Source: Brevundimonas bullata
GTDB taxonomy: Bacteria > Pseudomonadota > Alphaproteobacteria > Caulobacterales > Caulobacteraceae
Direction of reading: 5' to 3'
Assembly (NCBI RefSeq): GCF_003350205.1
Contig: NZ_QLLC01000001.1
Span: 124,001-188,000 of the forward strand
DNA length: 64,000 nt
Shown here: positions 1-8,287 of the stretch, piece after piece
Layout of the letters: each line of letters opens with the position of its first letter
Position numbering within the stretch: the stretch's first letter is position 1
The notes under the pieces: generated by a model
Told to the model about the DNA's origin: nothing
The model's database searches: none
Seen by the model: only the letters and a program-made list of their open reading frames with translations
Position numbers and translations under genes: made by a program

Positions 1-1
1 C

Positions 2-136
2 CACGTCTATGCAAGAACCTCGATTTACCCCGGTCCCAACATAGAATTTTACCAGATACCGGACCGGATTCTCGATAAACTCGGCTTTAACGACACAACT
101 CAACCTTACTCATCTGCGGCTGAGCACGCAGGATGA
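2..136 (+). CDS. C-terminal end of a gene upstream of the restriction subunit, probably a type III Mod DNA methyltransferase (partial)
   Basis: An open frame enters from the left edge of the window and stops at TGA 134-136. It gives about 44 residues, ending in a serine/alanine-rich tail. The stop overlaps the ATG of the next gene (ATGA), which means tight translational coupling. Type III restriction subunits are normally co-transcribed directly after their Mod methyltransferase, so the position suggests Mod. The visible tail carries no diagnostic methyltransferase motif, so the identity is inference from context. Confidence 0.5.
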   Translation, partial: HVYARTSIYPGPNIEFYQIPDRILDKLGFNDTTQPYSSAAEHAG

Positions 137-2487
137 CAAGCATTATAGAACTTCTGCCGTTCCAAGTTCGAGCCTCTCAGCAGATCGTAAACCGTTACCT
201 GAAGCTGACGGAGGACCCCAAGCGTCCCTCCGTTCACAAAGGATGGGACGTTCCCTACTACCAAGCACTCGCGGCGCTGACAGGCGCAGGGAAAACACCG
301 ATCCTTGCCGACGCCATCTCTCAGATGCGTGCGACTACGCCAGTTGCCCCTATCGTCCTGTGGATTTCAAAGGCTAAGGCAGTCGTTGGTCAGACTTATG
401 GAAACTTCGAGCCCGGCGGCAAATACAGCCACCTGATCGAAGCCTATGAGGTGGTCTACCTCGCGGAACTTACGCCTGAGCGCATCGCGGATTCCAGCAC
501 AGCCTTCGTGGCTCTCACCACGGTGGGCACCTTCAATCAGAAGGATAAGAGCGGTGGCACTCTCAGCGTCCACAAGACAGATGATGATGCTGGCGACGGC
601 TCTCTTTGGGGCACTTTAACGGCAAGGCTTGGAACGGACGGCAAACGTAGGCCGCTCTTCGTTGTCTACGACGAGGGGCACAATCTCTCGGACCAGCAAA
701 CCGAATTGCTGCTCGAACTTGAACCAGACGCCATCCTCGTCGCGAGCGCGACGATGCGAACACCGGGTCGCCTCGGCAAGTTGATCGAGCGCCTCAAAGA
801 AGTCGGTTGGTCCGATCTCGCGCAGGACGACGACAAAACGGACGTGAAACCCTGCCTTGTCACCGCCGTAAGCAGCAAGGCTGTGGTTGATGCGGAGCTT
901 GTGAAGCAGCAAGTCGTAATCGGCGCGTCCACGTCCATTATGGAGACGATGATCGACTCTCTGATCGAGTCGATGGAAACCGCGACGGAGAAGGCCGAGC
1001 TTCTGCAAGCAGGTTTCTTGCCAAAGGCCATCTACGTCTGCCGCACCAACATCAATCAGGACGATGGTTCGACAGATGTGGTGTCGCGACCGTTCGTGGA
1101 GCGCAAGGCACCTCCGATTCTGATATGGCGCTATTTGGTGGAGCAGAAGGGCGTAAATCCGTCCGAGATCGCGGTCTACTGCGACCTGAAGCTGGATCGC
1201 ACCGCCCATCCGCCGCCGCCTGATTTCAAGCTGTTCTCAGGCGGAGAGCAGGACTTTGCCGTCTTCTCGGCGGGCAACTACCGCCATGTGATCTTCAACC
1301 TGAGCCTTCAGGAGGGTTGGGACGATCCTGCGTGCTGTTTCGCTTACATCGACAAGTCGATGGGCTCCGGCGTGCAGGTCGAGCAAGTCATCGGACGTGT
1401 GCTTCGCCAGCCGGGGGCGAAGCATTACGCCGACGCCGACCTCAACACGGCGACTTTCTTCATCCGCGTCGATGACAAGCAAGAGTTCCCTAAAATTCTG
1501 AGCATGGTTCAGGCCAAGCTTGGGGCCGAAATGCCGGAAGTGAAGGTCGAGGGTTTCAGTGACCCCAAAGACCGCCAGCGCGCCCGCCAAGACGCCAAGA
1601 AGGTTCGCACTGTCCCCGAAATCCATATCGACGCGAGCGAGGCCCTCGGCCCGCTTGCAGACCGCTTGAGCGAGGTCCACGACTATCGTCCCGACAAGGT
1701 GAACACCGCTGGCAAGGGAGAGATGGTGCGGGCCGTTCAGGAAATCGGCACGGGCCAGAAGCCCGACGTGCAGCCGGTTGAGACGCCCCACTCGAACCGC
1801 GTCACAGCCCGCTGGATCGTAAGGCGAGGGATGCAATCGCTATATCCCGAGGCTGCAAAAGCCATTGATTGGGCTGACGGTAGGTTCGACGCCTTCATTG
1901 AGATCACCAGCCCGGCGGCGGCGGCGCTGAGGCAGGATGCTGAGCAACTCGCACTCGCTTACGTCAAGAACAGTGAACTCGTCTTCGAAGAGGAAAACCC
2001 GTTCACGGTTGGTCCGGTCCTCGTAAATCCGGCGAAGGCCAAGCCATACGCGAACGCTCTCCACAGCGCGTATGACCTCAATCCGTTGGAGCACCAGATT
2101 GCGGAGGCGCTGGACGCCACCAAGCTCGACTGGGTGCGAAACCCGGTGAATGGCGGGTTCGCCATCCCCTTGCTCGATATCGGCGACAAGCGCCGCTTCT
2201 TCCCTGATTTTCTCGTTTGGAAGGACGACCTGATCTTCGCCATCGACCCGAAAGGCGGACACATTCTTGCGGGGGATGCGGGCAAGAAGATCATGAACAT
2301 ACAAGGGGATAAGGGAGAGCGGAAGCTCCTCGTGCGGTTCATCAGCGAAGGGAGATTCAATGATGACCTTCAGAAGCTTGGGTCCAATGGCCTGACTGTT
2401 TTCTCGGCGGTTAAGTCTACAGGGAAGATCAGAGCCAAGGCGGTGAACGATGCGAAGGAGGCTGTTGAAGTCGCTCTTAAATCGTAG
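133..2487 (+). CDS. Type III restriction enzyme Res-like subunit (SF2 helicase plus nuclease domain)
   Basis: The 784-residue protein is a superfamily 2 helicase/translocase with a C-terminal nuclease domain. Visible motifs are Walker A TGAGKT near residue 50, the DEGH box near 180, motif III SAT near 205, and a motif VI-like stretch QVIGRVLRQPG near 420. Near residues 690-708 PDFLVW is followed by IDPKGG, which matches the PD...(D/E)xK active-site pattern. Type III Res subunits cut DNA after ATP-driven translocation, in complex with Mod. The start overlaps the preceding stop as ATGA. It is somewhat shorter than EcoP15I Res (about 970 aa). A stand-alone DEAD/DEAH nuclease of another defence system is the alternative. 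It lies in the mobile island and reads away from its left side. Confidence 0.75.
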   Translation: MTSIIELLPFQVRASQQIVNRYLKLTEDPKRPSVHKGWDVPYYQALAALTGAGKTPILADAISQMRATTPVAPIVLWISKAKAVVGQTYGNFEPGGKYSHLIEAYEVVYLAELTPERIADSSTAFVALTTVGTFNQKDKSGGTLSVHKTDDDAGDGSLWGTLTARLGTDGKRRPLFVVYDEGHNLSDQQTELLLELEPDAILVASATMRTPGRLGKLIERLKEVGWSDLAQDDDKTDVKPCLVTAVSSKAVVDAELVKQQVVIGASTSIMETMIDSLIESMETATEKAELLQAGFLPKAIYVCRTNINQDDGSTDVVSRPFVERKAPPILIWRYLVEQKGVNPSEIAVYCDLKLDRTAHPPPPDFKLFSGGEQDFAVFSAGNYRHVIFNLSLQEGWDDPACCFAYIDKSMGSGVQVEQVIGRVLRQPGAKHYADADLNTATFFIRVDDKQEFPKILSMVQAKLGAEMPEVKVEGFSDPKDRQRARQDAKKVRTVPEIHIDASEALGPLADRLSEVHDYRPDKVNTAGKGEMVRAVQEIGTGQKPDVQPVETPHSNRVTARWIVRRGMQSLYPEAAKAIDWADGRFDAFIEITSPAAAALRQDAEQLALAYVKNSELVFEEENPFTVGPVLVNPAKAKPYANALHSAYDLNPLEHQIAEALDATKLDWVRNPVNGGFAIPLLDIGDKRRFFPDFLVWKDDLIFAIDPKGGHILAGDAGKKIMNIQGDKGERKLLVRFISEGRFNDDLQKLGSNGLTVFSAVKSTGKIRAKAVNDAKEAVEVALKS

Positions 2488-2510
2488 TCTTTTCGCCGAT
2501 AATGGAGCGG

Positions 2511-3503
2511 TCAGCCCCACTCCAACTCTCCCGTGAACCGCCTGTAGCTTTTCCAGCCGTCCCCGCCGCCAGCCTCGGTGATGCGCGGAATGCCGAGCGC
2601 GTCGCACTTCGCTTCCACCTCAGCGATCAAGGCCAGCGCGACGGGCCCATTGCGAGGTCCGTGAACGTCGCGAAACATCCAAGCCGCCCCGAGCGAAAGC
2701 GGACGAAACTCGACGAGAAGCTGGGTTTGATACTCAGCTATCGCCAGCTTCCCCGCCGCCACTTCGGAAAGTCGGTGGGAGATGCAGTTCCGATATCGAA
2801 GCCCTGCCTCCAGAAGGTCTCGCGTTGTCGAGAGCGGTCTTAGGTCGTTGTCGCCAACAGGAACTGGGTTCACCGGCAGACGATCCGCCCGGCGGATGAA
2901 GCGGTCGAGCAAGCGCGGCAACGTCGATGTGGGGCGCATCTGCGCGATAGCCTCCGCTACCGTCTCGTCAGACGCGCGCGAGCAGACCGACTGCACGAAC
3001 TCCACGGCCGCGTTGAACGTGGTCGCCTCAGCGCCGGTATCGAGCCGTTCGAGCGTATGGGTGTGATGCCAGCGCGGGTCGAGGGATGACAGGACTTCGA
3101 GCTTGCGCCGCGTGATCCGCCCCGCTCCGCGCAAGGCATCGGCCGCCCGGACATCGTTGCGCGCGAGCATCTGGAAGATGGCGAGATAGTCGGCCCGTCG
3201 GTCCAGCGGTCGCTCACCGATGCGTTCGAGCAGCCCCGGAAGACCCTCGGGGACATCACCAAAGGTCATGCGGAGGATGTCCGCGACGCGACCGTGGCGG
3301 ACGACTTCGGCGAACGACATCGGGAGGAGGTCTTCGCTCACGTCGAAAACTCCGGCCTTTACCTCATACGCTGCCAGCGCTGCGAGGATCGCTTGCCGAC
3401 GCGCAGGGGCGGCCGTGAGCACGCGCGACAGGATGCCGGGCACTTCGTCGTCGAGCTTCACCAAAGCGGCCGTGGCCCACCCCAGCAGCCCTCCCTCACG
3501 CAT
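2511..3503 (-). CDS. Hypothetical protein with a weak PcfJ-like C-terminal region
   Basis: The 330-residue protein is of unknown function. The longer frame runs to 3644, but the start at 3503 (ATGCGTGA) overlaps the stop of the upstream gene by 8 bases and is the natural coupled start; the extra N-terminal 47 residues are arginine-rich shadow sequence. A stretch near residues 235-260 (TTRDLLEAG...RYRNCIS...KLAIAEY) resembles the 'L...G..l.hCv..Y....G' pattern of PcfJ-like proteins of mobile elements, but this is a weak eye match. It forms a two-gene unit with 3496-3870 and converges on the restriction gene with only 23 bases between them. Confidence 0.6.
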   Translation of the reverse strand: MREGGLLGWATAALVKLDDEVPGILSRVLTAAPARRQAILAALAAYEVKAGVFDVSEDLLPMSFAEVVRHGRVADILRMTFGDVPEGLPGLLERIGERPLDRRADYLAIFQMLARNDVRAADALRGAGRITRRKLEVLSSLDPRWHHTHTLERLDTGAEATTFNAAVEFVQSVCSRASDETVAEAIAQMRPTSTLPRLLDRFIRRADRLPVNPVPVGDNDLRPLSTTRDLLEAGLRYRNCISHRLSEVAAGKLAIAEYQTQLLVEFRPLSLGAAWMFRDVHGPRNGPVALALIAEVEAKCDALGIPRITEAGGGDGWKSYRRFTGELEWG

Positions 3504-3870
3504 TGAAGCGCTCCCATGGGAAGCGGCCTTGACCTTGAGCGTTCGGCGCAGTCTGGAAGGCAACCCAGCGCCACTTCCGCGTCTCGCCCGGCGTCGTGGC
3601 ATGGTCGAATACGATGCGCTGCGGCGCGTTGGTAAGGTCCGCAAGGATCGCCTTGATTGCGATGGCCTCGGGGACCACGACGGGGACGGTGATTTCCCCG
3701 GCAGCTTCCGCCGGAGGGCTGATGAACAGCCACTCTGTCGTGCTGATCCATTGGTGAGGACCGGCGACGGCGTTCATGAAGAGTTCGAGTTCGAGACCGT
3801 CGATCTCGCCCGCCTCGTCAGCGACGGCGCGGACAGCCAGACATCGCAGCGGGGCTTCTTCCGGTGCCAT
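3496..3870 (-). CDS. Hypothetical protein, first gene of a two-gene unit
   Basis: The 124-residue soluble protein has no family I recognise. It has an acidic N-terminal third and a C-terminus ending WVAFQTAP...FPWERFNA. The start is well supported by an AGGAGG Shine-Dalgarno five bases upstream, and that site lies inside a 7-bp inverted repeat (3873-3894). Its stop overlaps the start of the 330-aa gene by 8 bases, so the two proteins are probably made together. No transmembrane segment or signal peptide is apparent. Confidence 0.6.
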   Translation of the reverse strand: MAPEEAPLRCLAVRAVADEAGEIDGLELELFMNAVAGPHQWISTTEWLFISPPAEAAGEITVPVVVPEAIAIKAILADLTNAPQRIVFDHATTPGETRKWRWVAFQTAPNAQGQGRFPWERFNA

Positions 3871-3872
3871 TC

Positions 3873-3894
3873 AACCTCCTATTTTGTGGAGGTT
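3873..3894 (-). promoter_or_regulatory. Inverted repeat enclosing the ribosome binding site of the 124-aa gene
   Basis: On the minus strand AACCTCC and GGAGGTT form a perfect 7-bp stem with an 8-base loop, and the 3' arm contains the AGGAGG Shine-Dalgarno of the gene starting at 3870. The hairpin would hide the ribosome binding site in the mRNA. It may be translational self-control or chance pairing of an SD with a CCTCC; the sequence alone does not decide. Confidence 0.4.
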
Positions 3895-3999
3895 TCAGCG
3901 TCTCATGCAAATTCAGCCCGTCAACCAGATCGGGGACGATGTAGGCGGTCTCTCTCGACCGTTAGGAGGTCGTTTCCCTGACCGTGGTGAACTCTGGCC

Positions 4000-4542
4000 A
4001 TGAGAAGGGGATCGAATGTCACGCGCTTCCGCCGCTGGCCGAAAGGTCGGGCCAAGGGGTCGAACGCGAAGTTCGTGGGCACCGTTATCGTCGTCGCGGG
4101 GGCGGCCTTCCTCGCCACGCTGATGTGGCCTCGTTCCGCCGATGTGGTGTCGGCCCGCGACGGCGGCGATCCGGTCTCGGCTCAAGACACGAGTTGGGCC
4201 TACGACTTCGCGTGTGAAGTGGCCTTTGTGAACGACGGCGACACCCTCCGATGTGAGGCCGGGACGCGGGTTCGGCTCCACGCCATCTCTGCGAGAGAGA
4301 CGGACGGATCGTGCTCGCCGGGACATCCATGTCCGACTGCATCTGCGTCGATGAGCACAGCGGCTTTGACCCAACTCGCCGGTCGCCGGATCACCTGCCT
4401 CCAGACTGGCACCAGCTACGAGCGCGTCACTGCGATCTGCCGAAACGCCTCCGGCGTGGAGATCAACTGCGCCATGGTGGAGCGCGGGGCGGCGGTTGTG
4501 TGGGAACGCTTCAACCGGCAACATCCCATCTGCATGAGCTAA
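4000..4542 (+). CDS. Membrane-anchored or secreted thermonuclease-like (SNase-fold) protein, cysteine-rich
   Basis: The 180-residue protein has a basic N-terminus, one hydrophobic segment (about residues 26-43) and then an SNase-like domain: FVNDGDTLRC, VRLHAISARE, SPGHPCP, YERVTAIC and a terminal HPIC. The DGDT and RLxxxxARE stretches fit the calcium/catalytic region of staphylococcal-nuclease-type domains. Eight cysteines occur in the exported part, as expected for a disulfide-rich periplasmic protein. A chromosomal relative at 57878-58342 shares the same domain and all eight cysteines. Nuclease activity is plausible but not proved: the arginine equivalent to SNase R87 cannot be placed with certainty. 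The next gene follows 10 bases downstream. Confidence 0.7.
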   Translation: MRRGSNVTRFRRWPKGRAKGSNAKFVGTVIVVAGAAFLATLMWPRSADVVSARDGGDPVSAQDTSWAYDFACEVAFVNDGDTLRCEAGTRVRLHAISARETDGSCSPGHPCPTASASMSTAALTQLAGRRITCLQTGTSYERVTAICRNASGVEINCAMVERGAAVVWERFNRQHPICMS

Positions 4543-4552
4543 GGAGGTGACC

Positions 4553-4981
4553 ATGTTCGGATCGAGGGGGAGGAAGGCCATCGAGCAAAATAGCGTCGCT
4601 GTGCTTGAAGGCTTTCACAACACGGTCGAGGACGATCTCGGAGAAATAAGTGATCGCGACGCGACGATCATGTTCGCCGGATGGCTGCATTACAGCATCG
4701 CCTTATTGGTTCAGTCTGGGCAACTAAAAGTCGGCGAGATTCCCGCCGCGCTCCAAGCTGGCGCATTGGCTGTCCGTTCAGCCGCCCCGGATCACGGGTT
4801 GGGTCATTCCTACATCGAGGTCGCGCAGAACAGAATCTTCGAAGCCATGCGTGAAGCCAATGGATCGCCGATATGGCCTTTTCTCTACCACGCTGCTGCG
4901 AGTGAAGACCTCCGAGTTTCCGAGGCAGCGTTTGCTGGAGCCTTAATGCGTGAGACCGAAGCCGTGGCGAGAATGCGATAG
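4553..4981 (+). CDS. Hypothetical protein
   Basis: The 142-residue soluble protein is mostly helical by composition and unrecognised. A strong Shine-Dalgarno (AAGGAGG, 4541-4547) sits five bases before ATG 4553, which is preferred over the GTG at 4547 that lies inside the SD. The gene starts 10 bases after the nuclease-like gene and is probably co-transcribed with it. The middle part (MFAGWLHYSIALLVQSGQ) is moderately hydrophobic but too short of charge-free length to be a clear membrane segment. Confidence 0.6.
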   Translation: MFGSRGRKAIEQNSVAVLEGFHNTVEDDLGEISDRDATIMFAGWLHYSIALLVQSGQLKVGEIPAALQAGALAVRSAAPDHGLGHSYIEVAQNRIFEAMREANGSPIWPFLYHAAASEDLRVSEAAFAGALMRETEAVARMR

Positions 4982-5058
4982 TCGAGACTACCGTTTGACA
5001 GATGGTGTCAGCGTAAGATGGACCATCGGCGACGGGCAAGCTTCCGCCGGGATATCCT

Positions 5059-5706
5059 TCACGTCAGTTTGTGTGTGATTTTGGAGTATGCCTCGCCCCA
5101 AACTGCGGGAATGCGCGCCCACTCTTCCGGTCTGGAGGCGCGCACCAAGGGGGAGTTGTGAAGTGAGTGCCGGATAATCACACCAGTTCCCTCCAGTAGT
5201 GGTTCGGCCCGTGCAGCCTTCTTTCCGACAAGGACGACGACCTCGATGTCAGGCAGCAACTTCATCAGGTTTCGCACTTCCGCAACCCCCTCGATAAGCT
5301 CCTGCCGCGTAATCTTCCGCGTGCCGTTCCAGCCGGGCACCACATTCCACATCAGGGTGTCATCTCTTGGAATTCCAGCCGCTTGCATGAAAAGGAAGGT
5401 GGCCTCCGCAGTGGGGTCGTCGTTGTCCCTGCTGATGAAGCCAGAGCCGACCCGTCCTGATCGAGATGTCGATGTCATCGGGCCGGGCTTCTCCTTGAGG
5501 AACAGGATGCGAGAACGGATGCCGCCATCCAGCGGGTCGAAGTCTGGCACTTCAATGTTGTGTCGGACGCGGAGGTCGGCGGCGAACTTGGCGAGCGGCA
5601 TGATGTGCGGAAGATCGAGCATGGCTCGTCGAACCGCCCGCGCTTCAGGATCGCGCATCGAGCGCGGCAGGGTCGGCGGCTCGATGTTCTCAACAGGCTG
5701 ACGCAT
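5059..5706 (-). CDS. Uracil-DNA glycosylase superfamily-like protein
   Basis: The 215-residue protein has the shape of a uracil-DNA glycosylase superfamily member. FLKEKPGP stands where the family has its GEAPG motif, then GSGFISRDND and WNVVPGW follow, VVLVGKKA matches the usual late beta-strand, and HNSPLVR matches the HPSPL motif. UDG-family enzymes remove uracil or other damaged bases to leave abasic sites. The residues differ enough from the classic motifs that substrate and activity are open. Start ATG 5706 is chosen over 5739 because GGAG lies 7 bases upstream. It is divergent from 5765-6223 with 58 bases between. Confidence 0.6.
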   Translation of the reverse strand: MRQPVENIEPPTLPRSMRDPEARAVRRAMLDLPHIMPLAKFAADLRVRHNIEVPDFDPLDGGIRSRILFLKEKPGPMTSTSRSGRVGSGFISRDNDDPTAEATFLFMQAAGIPRDDTLMWNVVPGWNGTRKITRQELIEGVAEVRNLMKLLPDIEVVVLVGKKAARAEPLLEGTGVIIRHSLHNSPLVRASRPEEWARIPAVWGEAYSKITHKLT

Positions 5707-5764
5707 ACTCGCTCCACATCGCTGACCAGCGAATAGCATTGGCGAGCACTCGCGAGGAATTCAC

Positions 5765-6223
5765 ATGACAATCGAACTGCGCGAGCGATTGGTCTCGACG
5801 GCTCTCGAATGGCAACGGCGTTTCGGCGTTGCACCGTCGATAACTTCCGCAATCTCGGAGTATGACGCAGCCGTGCTGGTCGGTGTGCCCATGAACAAGC
5901 TGGCTGAAGCAATCGGCGACGCGAGCGCGGTTCGAAAAGGGTTCGACTTTGTGTGGGAAGGCAAACGCTACCAAGTCAAAGCCAATCGACCCAGCGGCCG
6001 TCGTGGATCAACTGTGACGAAATGCGCGAAGGCTTCAAACTACGATTTCGACGTGCTGATCTGGCTGCTTTACGATCCACATTACGTCATTCAGGAAGCG
6101 TGGCGTTGGGACGCGGCGGATTACCGATCCATATGTGGTCCACTTGTGCATGTCCGTCCGCAGCATATGCGTCAGGGCACTCCCATGATGTTCGGCCACA
6201 TCAATCAGCGCGCCACCTTTTGA
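5765..6223 (+). CDS. Hypothetical protein with a probable PD-(D/E)XK-type nuclease core
   Basis: The 152-residue protein has a core GFDFVWEGKRYQVKANRP...NYDFDVLIWLLYDP that looks like a small restriction-endonuclease-like fold: D...xQVKxxR in place of the (D/E)xK strand, followed by a strand with a conserved aspartate. Similar short proteins with 'VQVK..R' cores occur as stand-alone nucleases in islands. No DNA-binding domain is obvious beyond a helical N-terminus containing a VGVPMNKLAEAIG stretch. It is divergently paired with the glycosylase-like gene. Function is inference from the motif only. Confidence 0.5.
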   Translation: MTIELRERLVSTALEWQRRFGVAPSITSAISEYDAAVLVGVPMNKLAEAIGDASAVRKGFDFVWEGKRYQVKANRPSGRRGSTVTKCAKASNYDFDVLIWLLYDPHYVIQEAWRWDAADYRSICGPLVHVRPQHMRQGTPMMFGHINQRATF

Positions 6224-6247
6224 GGCACGGCTCATCCCCCCGCCAAC

Positions 6248-6511
6248 TCACTTCACCTCATTCCCCGCCAGACCGAAGCCGCCTCCGATCAGACTGCCAC
6301 CCGTCACATCGACCGTCAGCCCCAGCCGCTTACGCTGCTCCGCGTAGTGGAGGCGTGCGGTGCGAGCTTCCTCCAGCACACCGGTCATTTGGTGCGACAT
6401 GTCCTCGATCTGATCGACCAACATTTCGATGCACTTCTCCTGCACATCGAGGCGCTTCTGGGCGTCATCCAAGGCGTCCGCCAACAGTGACATGATCTCG
6501 TCCTGCGTCAT
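6248..6511 (-). CDS. Small coiled-coil hypothetical protein coupled to the P-loop ATPase
   Basis: The 87-residue protein has a long heptad-like helix (about residues 5-60) and a glycine-rich end (GGSLIGGGFGLAG). Its ATG overlaps the stop of the preceding ATPase gene by four bases (ATGA at 6508-6511), so the two are translationally coupled. The helical body suggests oligomerisation or docking to the ATPase. I do not recognise the family. Confidence 0.6.
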   Translation of the reverse strand: MTQDEIMSLLADALDDAQKRLDVQEKCIEMLVDQIEDMSHQMTGVLEEARTARLHYAEQRKRLGLTVDVTGGSLIGGGFGLAGNEVK

Positions 6512-7890
6512 CGCGCTGCCGCCTTCCGAGCACGGTAGTTAGCCGCCCGTTGAGCCGCCGTCTTCGGTGGCTTCTGGGGATCGGGCTTCGGGCCGGGCTT
6601 CGCCTTCGTGTAGGTCAGCCCGAGGTCGATGAACTCCAACGATGTGAAAAACGGAAAGCCCGCCGCCTTGAAATAGTCGGCGAGGAAAGTCGCCTGTTCC
6701 TTGTCATAGACAGTCACCGTCACCGGGCGCGCGTCGTCGGGCATGCGGAGCGACGACCGGAACACGATCTGGATCAGGTCTTCAAACTCACGATCTCGGC
6801 GCACGGCATCGTGGTCGACCAGCCCGCAGGTCATGGCGGCGAACACCTTGTTCTCCGCATCGCTGGCCTTGGCGCTGTAGAGAACCGAGCACTGGGTCAA
6901 TGACCGGTATTTGTTGGACCCGGCGATCTTCGGTGGGACCTGTTCACCCGGCAGCTTCAGGTCGCCCCGCTTCTTGTTCGCTGCCCAGTAGTGCTGCCCA
7001 GCGGTGACGTTCGTTCGAACCCAAGCGGACCATGCCTGAACGGCTCGTTGACCAGCCTCGGTCGTCTCGAAAAATGTCGAACCGGCGCGATGGTCCTCCG
7101 CGACGTATCTGATCGTCAGATCACGACCCTGCCACACAGCGTTCTGACCAATGGAAATCGGCTTCCAGATCACGCCGGGATGAAGCGACGTGCACAGCCG
7201 ATAGGTGATGAGGCTGGTAAAGCTGTTCGCGAGGATGACAGCCCGGTCGTAGACGGCCAGTTCGGTGACATCCCAGATGCTGAAGTAGGTCAGCCTCTGG
7301 CGGTGCTGGAGTTCTTCCCAAGCTTCCAGATTGATCACGGCCCCGCCCCGTTGAACCCGGTTGTGCAACGCTGCGACCGGGCGGGTGAGGTCGTCGGCAG
7401 CAAGCGCACGGGAGGAGGGTGCGTCGGCCTTCGGGAGGAGTTTGGAGTAGCCCTTGGCGAACGGCTCCAGATTGTAGGTTGCTTCCCAGAACGGTGTGGA
7501 GGCCCCGAGATCAAACGATCCCGATGTCCAGACCTTGGGGTCTTCGTCGATGATGATCGTCCAGCCGCGACCCTCGACGACCGAGTGATCCACTCTCTTG
7601 ATCGCCTCATGGGTCAAGATCAGGACGATGTGCTCTTCGTCGCTGCAACGCTCAATCATCAGCGGAAAGTCGCGGGAGACGACGTTGCCACCCTCGCTGG
7701 ACAGGGAGCGAACCGTCACCGAAGCGCCCGACTGGATGCCATTGTTGATGATGAGGCTTTGGCGGACGGCGAACTCGTCGGTGCGATCCACCGCGTAGAT
7801 GTAGCGTCCGGGCGTGCGGCCGATGTGTTCGACGGCCCATTTGGTCTTCCCAGCACCGCACCCAGCGCCGCTGTAGTAAATAGTCTGCAT
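6508..7890 (-). CDS. P-loop ATPase / superfamily 2 helicase-like protein of a mobile element
   Basis: The protein is about 460 residues from ATG 7890. Walker A is at the very N-terminus (GAGCGAGKT, residues 8-16) and a Walker B IIIDEDP lies near residue 118, so the N-terminal half is an SF2-type ATP-binding domain as in phage or plasmid helicases. A short basic C-terminal tail with repeated KP and AQRAANYRARK looks DNA-binding. No clear helicase motif VI is seen. The upstream ATG at 7938 would add 16 residues in front of the Walker A strand and is less likely. It may act in replication or transfer of the island together with its coiled-coil partner; that role is inference. Confidence 0.6.
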   Translation of the reverse strand: MQTIYYSGAGCGAGKTKWAVEHIGRTPGRYIYAVDRTDEFAVRQSLIINNGIQSGASVTVRSLSSEGGNVVSRDFPLMIERCSDEEHIVLILTHEAIKRVDHSVVEGRGWTIIIDEDPKVWTSGSFDLGASTPFWEATYNLEPFAKGYSKLLPKADAPSSRALAADDLTRPVAALHNRVQRGGAVINLEAWEELQHRQRLTYFSIWDVTELAVYDRAVILANSFTSLITYRLCTSLHPGVIWKPISIGQNAVWQGRDLTIRYVAEDHRAGSTFFETTEAGQRAVQAWSAWVRTNVTAGQHYWAANKKRGDLKLPGEQVPPKIAGSNKYRSLTQCSVLYSAKASDAENKVFAAMTCGLVDHDAVRRDREFEDLIQIVFRSSLRMPDDARPVTVTVYDKEQATFLADYFKAAGFPFFTSLEFIDLGLTYTKAKPGPKPDPQKPPKTAAQRAANYRARKAAAR

Positions 7891-8045
7891 GATGATTTGA
7901 CGTTGTTCGTAATCGCAGCCCCTATGCGTGCGACACAATCAGTATTTACCACGCAGATGATCGTGCTGACTATAAACTTCGTGACTGTCGTTTCTAAAAA
8001 TGCCCGTCACGAGCGCACCTCGTCACGTCATTAGTCTAATAGTCT

Positions 8046-8231
8046 TTAGAGGATTGGCGTGACGCGCTGGAGCGTTGCTTGATCCTCGACTGCCGAGACA
8101 TTGCGCCGCGCTATGCGCGACGGCTCCACGCCTTCGATTACGGCCTCCCGGCGAAGAGCCGCTCGTCCTATCGAAGCCTTGTCGCTGAGCCGGGAACTGG
8201 ATGGGGCCGAGGAATCCGGCTCCTCCCCCAT
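8046..8231 (-). CDS. Possible small protein (61 aa), uncertain
   Basis: A minus-strand frame encodes a hydrophilic basic protein containing SRLSDKASIGRAALRREAVIEGVEPSRIARRN, which has a protein-like composition. It lies just ahead of the ATPase gene on the same strand and begins 16 bases past the perfect hairpin. There is no Shine-Dalgarno before ATG 8231, and longer versions reach back through the hairpin. It could equally be a shadow of non-coding leader DNA. Confidence 0.25.
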   Translation of the reverse strand: MGEEPDSSAPSSSRLSDKASIGRAALRREAVIEGVEPSRIARRNVSAVEDQATLQRVTPIL

Positions 8232-8246
8232 CAAAGCGAATGCATT

Positions 8247-8287
8247 GCAACAAAGAGATCGGCCACTTCCGCCGATCTCTTTGTTGC
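8247..8287. repeat. Perfect 17-bp inverted repeat with 7-base loop
   Basis: Arms at 8247-8263 and 8271-8287 are exact reverse complements around the loop CACTTCC. No T-run follows on either strand, so it is not a textbook terminator. A second hairpin, GACGCC-ATCC-GGCGTC, follows at 8292-8307. The site is 51 bases before the ATG at 8338 and could be a regulator operator, an mRNA leader structure or a small RNA. Confidence 0.7.

Noticed and set aside
616-1209. Long minus-strand frame inside the restriction gene
   Set aside because: It is the reverse of the helicase gene, and its composition is the usual shadow pattern of high-GC DNA.
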